This document shows positions 57,201 to 64,000 of a DNA stretch of 64,000 bases, piece after piece. The notes under the pieces are model-generated. The model was given only the letters and a program-made list of their open reading frames with translations, was not told the DNA's origin and searched no databases. Each line of letters begins with the position of its first letter. The first letter of the stretch is position 1. A program made the position numbers and the translations under genes. Origin of the DNA: Punctularia strigosozonata HHB-11173 SS5 (Eukaryota; Basidiomycota; Agaricomycetes; Corticiales; Punctulariaceae); assembly GCF_000264995.1 (NCBI RefSeq), contig NW_006767436.1:2288851-2352850 (forward strand), read 5' to 3'.

Positions 57201-58732
57201 ATGGTTCGCCAGCGAACAGCCCGACCAAGACTAAAGAGGGCGCTGGAGAGATGGGCGAGAAAACGGAGAAACCGTTGAAACCGCTATCTCCGTCGGCGGT
57301 AGCGGACATCAAACCCAAGGATCCTGCGCTCCTGAGGAAGCGCACGTCTTCAGCAGCGGAGGTTCCTCGGGTCAAAAAGGAAGACGGCGGAAACCTGGGC
57401 GCTCTTAAGTCTGGACAGAACATTCTCGAGCAAATTGGCACCCCTGATCATTATGGCTGGATGCGCAAGCGCGGTGATCGGTATAACTCGTGGAAGCTGC
57501 GATACTTCGTACTCAAGGGGCCCCATCTATACATACTACGCAGCAACAGCAAGACAGTGCGTGGTTGGTTCTTCCTGTTGGATGTCACTGATGCTCGTCT
57601 TTAGGAGACGAAGATCAAGGGTTATATCAACATTCAAGGGTATAAGGTCATAGCAGACGAGAACGTCGACCCAGGACGTTACGGGTTCCGGATCGAACAT
57701 GACACAGACAAGACGCATTACTTCAGTTCGGAGGAGCAGCTCGTCATCCGAGAATGGATGAAATCCTTCATGAAGGCTACTATCTCAAGAGACTACAACA
57801 GTAGGTGTCCGTTCATCGGAGTGACGCTTGATTAATCTACGCTGTAGAACCTGTCGTTTCGTCCGTGAACATCCCGACCATCCCATTGGCTGTGGCACAA
57901 ACTATGAACCCAGCGCCCCGCCCACCTTCGCCCACGGCGCGAGATGCCACGCAGAAAGCGCTGCGGCGGGAGAACACCAATCAGCTCTCGAGTCGCGACG
58001 CCAGGGTCCTTATGGGTCTGCCCTCTGAGACAGCTGATGTCGATCCTGTCCCTGAGCGTACTCGCCTCGAGTCTGTCTTCACAAGCCCTTCGATCCCTGT
58101 TACAGCTAAAGCCGAGGGCGAATCCTCGTCGCGCAAGTCTAGCACGTCGCTCCGGCAGACGCCGTCCGTTCCTTCCACCCCAAGAGCGGCCGCTCCTCCA
58201 AGACCTTCTCGTGAGATGCGACGTATCAGCTCCACACAATCCGAAATTGTAGGCATCCCCGTTATTACGTTTTTGGGCCGAATCTAAACGTTGTTCTGTG
58301 TTGTGTTTGGTGAATCTTCTCTAGACTGTTGCTTCGGGCATCGATTCCGACCTGATAATCTGGGCAAACTCGCACCTTCCTCGGGCGTTGAAGATAACCG
58401 GCACCACCGAACCCCTCTGCGGCGGTCTCACGCTGCTTCGACTCGCAGAGCACATTAAGGGAAGGCCAGCGTCCCCTCCCGTTCTGGACTCCGCCTTCCC
58501 CAGTGGGCCGAACGACGACAAACTAGACGGCTTATTCCGTCTTTTCGACTTCCTGCTGGACAACGACGTGAAGATGGGCAGTGTCAGCATTAACGACGTG
58601 CGACAGGGTAAGAGGGACAAGCTGATTCAGCTGTTGAAGGCCCTGAGGGCTTGGGAGGACAAGAAAAAGGCGTTGGCGGCTTCTTTGGAGAAGATCCCTA
58701 CCATGCAACAAGGGCCGATTGTGCTGTGGTAA
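54277..58732 (+). CDS. Boi1/Boi2-type polarity protein: SH3, SAM, PH and C-terminal CH-like domain
   Basis: Nine exons (54277-54402, 54507-56007, 56058-56539, 56593-56709, 56757-57052, 57103-57556, 57605-57800, 57848-58248, 58325-58732) all join in phase to 1,326 residues. Residues 1-60 are an SH3 domain (YVYALHDFQPEHEDELPFRA, GDGWWQ, GLFPQSY). A long Pro/Ser/acidic linker with SPFSQP repeats and a polyglutamine run follows. Residues about 500-565 are a SAM domain (WTVEEVVEWLKSKGFDQSV, EQEITGDVLLELTVEVLK). A PH domain comes near residue 985 (GWMRKRGDRYNSWKLRYFVL; YINIQGYKVIADENV). The last 136 residues (DSDLIIWANSHLP, LCGGLTLLRLAEHI, LDGLFRLFDFLLDNDVKMGS) resemble a calponin-homology domain. 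Yeast Boi1/2 bind Bem1 and the exocyst at growth sites; this should be the equivalent at hyphal tips. Confidence 0.9.
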
Positions 58733-61700
58733 AATACGATGCCTCATTTACGCATACTCACGGACATCTAGCATGTAGCTTTCCTCATTACCTATCACGG
58801 AGGTTTCTTGATATTGTCTATATGGACATATTGCAGGATACCGCGCGATGCACAAGACATGAATGTGAATTGGAGTGCCACAAAATCGACGAGGCGCCTG
58901 TTCGCGGTATCGGTATGCTGAGGAGGTCCCTCTGCGACGTGGATGGACAACGTCAAAACAGCGGATGCATATACCCTTCGCTACTTTCTCGGTCCATCCT
59001 GTATCATGCCGTTTCGTTTAGGGTCGACCTTAAGTTCTAATCGCTTGGCACCCCGTCGCTGCGTCGAGCTTAACCTGGAATCATACTCTCACAACCTTCC
59101 TCCATATGGAGCGGCAGGCCACGGGTGCTCGCGGTGGGATTTCCGCAGTCGCTCAGAGCATTTGGGCCAGCACCCTCGATGTCATGAAATATCAGGGGAG
59201 CGAGCGTGTGGTTCGGTTCGGCTCGGCTCTCTCGCAACAGGTGGAGCAGTGTCCATTCGCTTTCTCTAGTGGCCCGAGTATCGCTCGCAGACGTCGGCGG
59301 GCGCGAAGGCTAACATCACGCCCTTCGCGGTGGTCTATCTTGGCTTAACATCATAAGGCCTCGAGCATGGGCTCTGTGCAACAGAACGTCAGCTAAGTTG
59401 AAACGAGTATCCAGTGGAGCATGCACATGTTGCGTTGTTCTTGGTTCGTCATCGAGCACATTGTCACAGGCAATGAGGAGAGTATGCATCGCTCGAGTGC
59501 AATGCTTCTAGTGAAGACAAATCTTAGAGGTTTCTGGATGCTGTACGGCCATGGGGTGTCCATGGTTACCTCATGTTAAGTTGGAACGCCGAGTAACAGG
59601 TACGCCCACACCTCGGTCAGGGCCTCGGAGAGCTAGACGTGGAAAAAGCCTATGAAACTTCTGGCTCTTAACATCTCGCCATTTCCGCTGTCTATGAGAT
59701 GATATACCTCGCCTGATATCCGGATGCTACGAGTTTCACCCATCACCCTTGTTGACGCGTCCTTTGCATCCACCCCGGGAACGCGCGTGATTGAACTGGC
59801 CAACTCAGAGGTCTGCCGGAAGTCACGGCTATGTAGGTCACAACGTTGCGAGAGCCACCTGGCACAAGGGTATGCACATTGCCGAGGCATTTCTGCTGCC
59901 GGTATAAGGATACAGCTTGATCTGAGCCTGCTCCGGCATTGCTGATATCGTTTCCAAAGTACCAACCGCGGACCTGGGGGGCCTCACGGACAGGATCTGA
60001 GATACGTCTTGTATAAGCATTGCACCACAGGATTTGGCGTTTCTGAACCATTGGGCCGAAGGATTACTTGCCGCCATGTCACCGTCCAGCTCCGTCACGG
60101 ATGCGATGGTTGCCGATGATAGGTAAATCTAGAATAACGCCATGCATGAAGATAAGTATATATGTCGACCGAGTAAATCTGCTCCATCGCGGCGAGAAAC
60201 TGGTGATCTATTATATCTTCAGTGTGACAAGTCGTACCTTCATCGGCCGATCTATGTGGTCCATAAGTATTCTGTTCTACTTGATTCCCGGAGGACGGCG
60301 CAGGTAGGAATCTAACAAGCCGGACCATTGCTCCGGTGCAAGAACCGGGACAGGGTGAGATCGAACCTGCAGGCCGTTCACCAGGAGCTCGAGATGCCGT
60401 CCACGTAAACCTAGCGCGTCGCAGCCTACCCAAGTCCATTCAGTTGGCAAAGCGTCATGCGAACAGCGCTCATACCAATGCATCCGTTCTCGAGCGTATC
60501 TCCTCCTAAAGGGCGGCCCAACTTCGGTTGCATTTCATTAATAGCGAGCGTATTCGAGAATAGCGCTGCTTCACGGGAAATGGAGCTTCTACCGCCGCCT
60601 GGGCCCAGGACGAAAGTTCGCCGCGGAGCCACACTGGTAGATGTCATGCAATTTCATGCGTATCGTGCGGGTTCGACTTGCGCTCTCTCCCTAGGGCGGC
60701 GTCCGCATCCGCTCGAATAGTCAATGCCAAACGGCCATGTACGTGTTGTGGCTTCAGGCACGGCTGCGTGTGTCCCATACTCAATCTGAACTGGGACCGT
60801 GAAGAGCAGGCGCAGCATCATCCGTCGATGGCCATCGAATACTAAGTATGCAAAGATCGGCAACACCTGGCGGGGGGCTCAATCCTCGCTAGAACTCCGA
60901 TTCCCGGCCACGACAAGAGAGCACTTGGTTCTAGTAGAGAGATCCGGCGGGTCAGAAGAAGCCCATGCCGGGTTCGCTATCTGAAGTTCACCCACCGATC
61001 ATACAATAGATTTTCACGGGACGATATTCTCGACAGTGGGATACTGCTGCGTCTTGTCTGCGCCTTCTGTAGCGTGCAGGTTACCTGGGTTACGGCTTTC
61101 CGGGACACATGGAGGACTCTCTTGCGATCCAGCAGTGAGGGCAGAAACGTTACAGGCTGTGCAAAGGTTCTTTCGTTACACGCGACCAGAACTTAACGTC
61201 AAAGTTTGGTGAGAGTGTGTGGGCAAGTGTGCGAGTTCAAAAATGACATGAAGGAGATTCAGGGGTCTTCTGCTTCAGATTCAAGGACCCTTTTCGTCAT
61301 GGTTTCTGCAGGCTGTCGCACGAGTCACAGATAGCGAAGTAGGACCGATTGCGGAATGCGTAGCGGACGTGGGTGTGGGGAGAGACGGCAGTTGACGCCA
61401 GCCAGTGAGGATGAGCCAAGCCGCCGCGCAAAATGTCGGCGCTGAATTGTCGGGAAGGGATCCGTGGCTTGACGCCCCGAAGTCGGAAAGTCGAATCGGG
61501 AGCGACGATCAACAGGGGGCATTACGAAATGAGGAACGACGGCACGAACTCCGGGAAACGTGAGAAGGCCTGTCTTGATCGCTGCAGAGTGCGGTTACAG
61601 GCATCATCTCCGAGAACCATGGCGGCGCCGTGCTTCTGGGACCAACCCGCCGTGCCATTTCCCAAAGTATATCCGGTCAAGCTTATGCTCCTCAGGTGAC

Positions 61701-62914
61701 CAGGGGGCGGCCGCGCTTGGTCCGTCGATCCTGATGGATGCAGCTTGCAACCATCGTCTTGGATCGAAACGAGGTAGGAATCGAGGGTTCGAACGAGATG
61801 AATGTAATCAGAACGCCTTGCGGACGAGAACGCTGGCGCGCTGGGGTCTCACGCTCGCTGTTCGCCTGCGGGGTTCCACGATTGGGGAGTGCCCCATACG
61901 CCAGTAGAGCGAGCAGGACGCTGGTAACCAGCGTACCGATGCGAACGTCGCTTGTCATCCCAACACATGCGGGGCGAGGATGGCCACGTCCAACCGGGAA
62001 ACACGATGCCGGCCGCAGCGGAAAACTTTCAATTCGGAATGTATCTGGTGCAAGATGCTGGCGGGAACTCCGCGCGGTGAATACACGTCCACCGGCGCAG
62101 AGACATATCGAGCCCATATAGATGCAGCTTCGGCACACAGGCAGAGAGAAACTGTGGCAAGTCCTGCGACAAACCAGTACAAGGGCGCAGCTGTAAAACA
62201 AACCCACGAGTCAACATATGCGCGCGGGTGCGTACAGGGGCGGAGGCTAACGCGAGGAGGGACTTGTCTATAGTTATCTCGTCTTGTCCGCATGGGCTCT
62301 GGGCGCCTTGGTAAGATTTGTGCGGCAACCGCGGTTTTGAAGTCCTTTGCAAATCACGCCTTGTCAGTGCACGTAATGATATCTTCTAAAGCGCGAACAA
62401 GAGTCAAGGATCGCATGAGATGAGATCACAGACCAACCTGGAACATCTAGGCCTACCAGACAGACGATGCTGGCCCTGCTCCTAGGCCTAGCTAGGGAAG
62501 GCTTGGTCCGGACGCAAATCGCTGAGGAGAGAAAATGATGAGTGAACAACGTGCTTGTATGGAAACTCGGGCGGAAGAAGAGCGTCAGCGCCGCTGGGCC
62601 TAGAAGAGCGACTTTGGAACCGTGTCTGATGCGCATATACGGCAGGCTGCTTCGCGTCTGTGACTAAGAAGAATCATCAAACCAGGGAGAAGTCCCAGAC
62701 GTTGAATTTCACATTGGGTAAGGTAGAATACAATAAACGGGGGAAGTGCATCGATAGATTAAGTATGGGAAGCGGGGATTCGGCTCATATGAAATCGCAG
62801 CATGACTGAGGGAAAACGCACGATTTCACGGCCGCGGCAGGGCCCATGGTCAAAATATGTTCTCGCAAGCGTCCATAAAACGCTTCAGAAGGGGTGCCAC
62901 GTATGCTGCGTGCT
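58733..62914. other. 4.2-kb gene-poor region with possible gene remains
   Basis: No confident gene. A small plus-strand frame at 59106-59348 (M-E-R-Q-A-T-G-A-R-G-G) has a protein-like first half (SIWASTLDVMKYQGSERVVR) of unknown family. On the minus strand between about 60900 and 59640, short frames look protein-like (VPVQIEYGTHAAVPEATTRT; REAALFSNTLAINEMQPKLG; LELLVNGLQVRSHPVPVLAP; GEVYHLIDSGNGEMLRARSF) but lie in shifting frames without a clean splice chain, as expected of a decayed gene. From 61000 to 62900 I see nothing coding; one minus frame near 62200 is hydrophobic only. Confidence 0.45.
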
Positions 62915-63450
62915 TCATCCTATGCGATCGGTGAAATCCTGATTGAAAATGGAACGCGTGGGGTCTTGCTTGACGCGTTCGTCCTTGATCATTCTGGGAT
63001 AGCGTTGCGTCAGGCGTCGAGGCGGATCATCAAATGGAAAGAAGGGCCCACCTCGAGTCAATACGAGCATCTTCGCCCTCAACGCCTATTACAGGCTTTG
63101 GAGTCTTGGCTTCGAGCACCTAGAGTTCGTCCGTCCCAATCAGCATGGACCACAGGTTGTACGGCGCGGGTAGCACGCACATAGTGATTGTCACAGTGGG
63201 GACAGTACTCGTCGCTCTCGTCGTACTCGGCGATGTCCTTCCTGAAGGCCTTCTTGCACTTTTTGCAGATGAACGTCATCTCGGTCGTCTTGCGCAAGGG
63301 ATGGTCCTGGGCCTCGGCATGGCACTCGGCACAGTCGTACCACTGCTTGCAGCAGGGAGCGCGGATAGAGACCTGTGCATTGAGAATGTGTTTACTGCGG
63401 CAAAGTCGTCAGCCGTGCGGCGACGGTGAGAGAGAGCCAACGGACCACAT
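62915..63450 (-). CDS. HOT13: HOT13-like CHY zinc-finger protein
   Basis: Four exons (63446-63450, 63181-63394, 63052-63119, 62915-62993) give 121 residues. The first coding exon is just five bases, ATGTG, whose last two join a T to make the first zinc cysteine. The protein reads M-C-K-H-I-L-N-A-Q-V-S-I, then APCCKQWYDCAECHAEAQDH, FICKKCKKAFRKDIAEYDES and EYCPHCDNHY, i.e. the full set of Cys/His pairs of the CHY zinc finger. After splicing it continues VLEAKTPKPVIGVEGEDARI and ends DFTDRIG. In yeast, Hot13 sits in the mitochondrial intermembrane space and helps recycle the Mia40 import receptor by removing zinc. The C-terminal acidic/basic tail is usual for fungal copies. The intron at 63120-63180 was kept because it removes frame-breaking sequence and ends in CTCTAG. 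Confidence 0.88.
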
Positions 63451-63641
63451 CGCGACAGAGCCAAAACGCGGTGTGACTGCGCGGACGAGCGTGACACCGG
63501 ACGGGCTGCCGTGACGTGACTCATGCCTTTATAGTTACCGGTACCGCGACGCACAGTCACGTAAGTACATTACCGGGATTTCGATCAGCGCCTGGCCACG
63601 CCCGCATCTCGGCCAGGCTCAGGGCGAGAGACCTGCCCGAT

Positions 63642-64000
63642 ATGGAGATTCTCGGCGGTAAGCTGATTACGTCCGGCTGGTCTCGGCCTCGGCGCCTGGA
63701 GCGGATCTGGCTCCGACCCCCGCTCGACCCCGTGGGAGCGCTCGAACGCGGCATCTTCGTCCTGACGAGGTGCGGGACGAGCGATGTGACTGCCCCTCAT
63801 AAGCACCAATTCGCGGTCAAGCCCGTCCTGGCCGCCCCGAACATGCTCTCCCTCGATCGCCACGGCGCGCTCCCGCCCCCGGCCCCGCTCGCCGGCAAGC
63901 GCCGTCACGACGACCTCGGCGATGGCGAACGCCCCGGTGGAGCGTCGAAGCAACCCCGGACGTGTCTGCACGACTCTCCCACTAAGGCGCATCCCGCCAG
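63642..64000 (+). other. GC-rich open frame running off the right edge
   Basis: From an ATG at 63642 an unbroken frame runs to the window end (about 119 codons): it opens MEILGGKLITSGWSRPRRLE and includes LRPPLDPVGALERGIFVLTR. The minus strand is also open here (63585-63992), as often happens in GC-rich DNA, so coding cannot be assumed. I recognise no family. The GC content is visibly higher than in the preceding 4 kb, which could mark the start of a real exon or a CpG-rich promoter. Confidence 0.25.

Noticed and set aside
61692-62207. Minus-strand frame with hydrophobic stretches
   Set aside because: Hydrophobic segments are isolated, composition is irregular, and no family or splice pattern supports a membrane protein gene.

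Overview
The window is nuclear DNA of a basidiomycete fungus, most likely an Agaricomycete (mushroom-forming group). Nearly every gene is split by introns of about 45-75 bases with GT...AG ends. The genes include fungus-only families (Chs5, Ski8-like, HOT13, Boi-type SH3-SAM-PH protein, a DUF6593 protein, an agaric-style F-box protein). All functional calls come from reading translated protein and splice sites by eye; no database search was run.

Layout. 1-5.2 kb: 3' part of a TMEM135-like membrane protein gene, RPS12, a decayed-looking F-box gene beside a TA-flanked inverted-repeat element, a small secreted Kre9/Knh1-like protein, then about 1 kb without genes. 5.2-11.1 kb: the exomer gene CHS5 and the HOPS gene VPS41 diverge from a 135-base promoter; VPS41 carries a 394-base MITE with an 8-base target duplication inside its first coding exon. 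11.5-23 kb: a coiled-coil nuclear protein of unknown function, the ITP pyrophosphatase HAM1, SKI8, an NFKBIL1-like J-domain protein, an alpha/beta hydrolase, mitochondrial ribosomal protein uL13m and TFIID subunit TAF4. 23.4-27.5 kb: an O-fucosyltransferase-like Golgi enzyme and an ABCG half-transporter. 29-49.2 kb is the densest part: NUP192, mitochondrial methionine aminopeptidase, TTC27/EMW1, exosome RRP43, SMC5, an uncharacterised conserved protein, aspartate-semialdehyde dehydrogenase and EMC6. 50-58.7 kb: a DUF6593 protein, a 2.5-kb gene-poor stretch, a small mitochondrial membrane protein and a BOI1/2-type polarity scaffold. 58.7-64 kb: gene-poor, with possible remains of a gene, then the CHY zinc-finger gene HOT13 and a GC-rich right edge.

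Most genes are single-copy housekeeping functions in membrane traffic (CHS5, VPS41, EMC6, BOI), RNA surveillance (SKI8, RRP43), translation (RPS12, uL13m), transcription (TAF4), nuclear pore (NUP192) and genome stability (SMC5, HAM1). They do not form a pathway cluster. The most interesting signal is the MITE in VPS41: it puts a stop in the original frame but supplies an in-frame ATG and plausible splice sites, so the host gene may have absorbed it. Unusually small coding exons (5 nt in HOT13, 10 nt in the glycosyltransferase, about 17 nt in CHS5) are a second theme.
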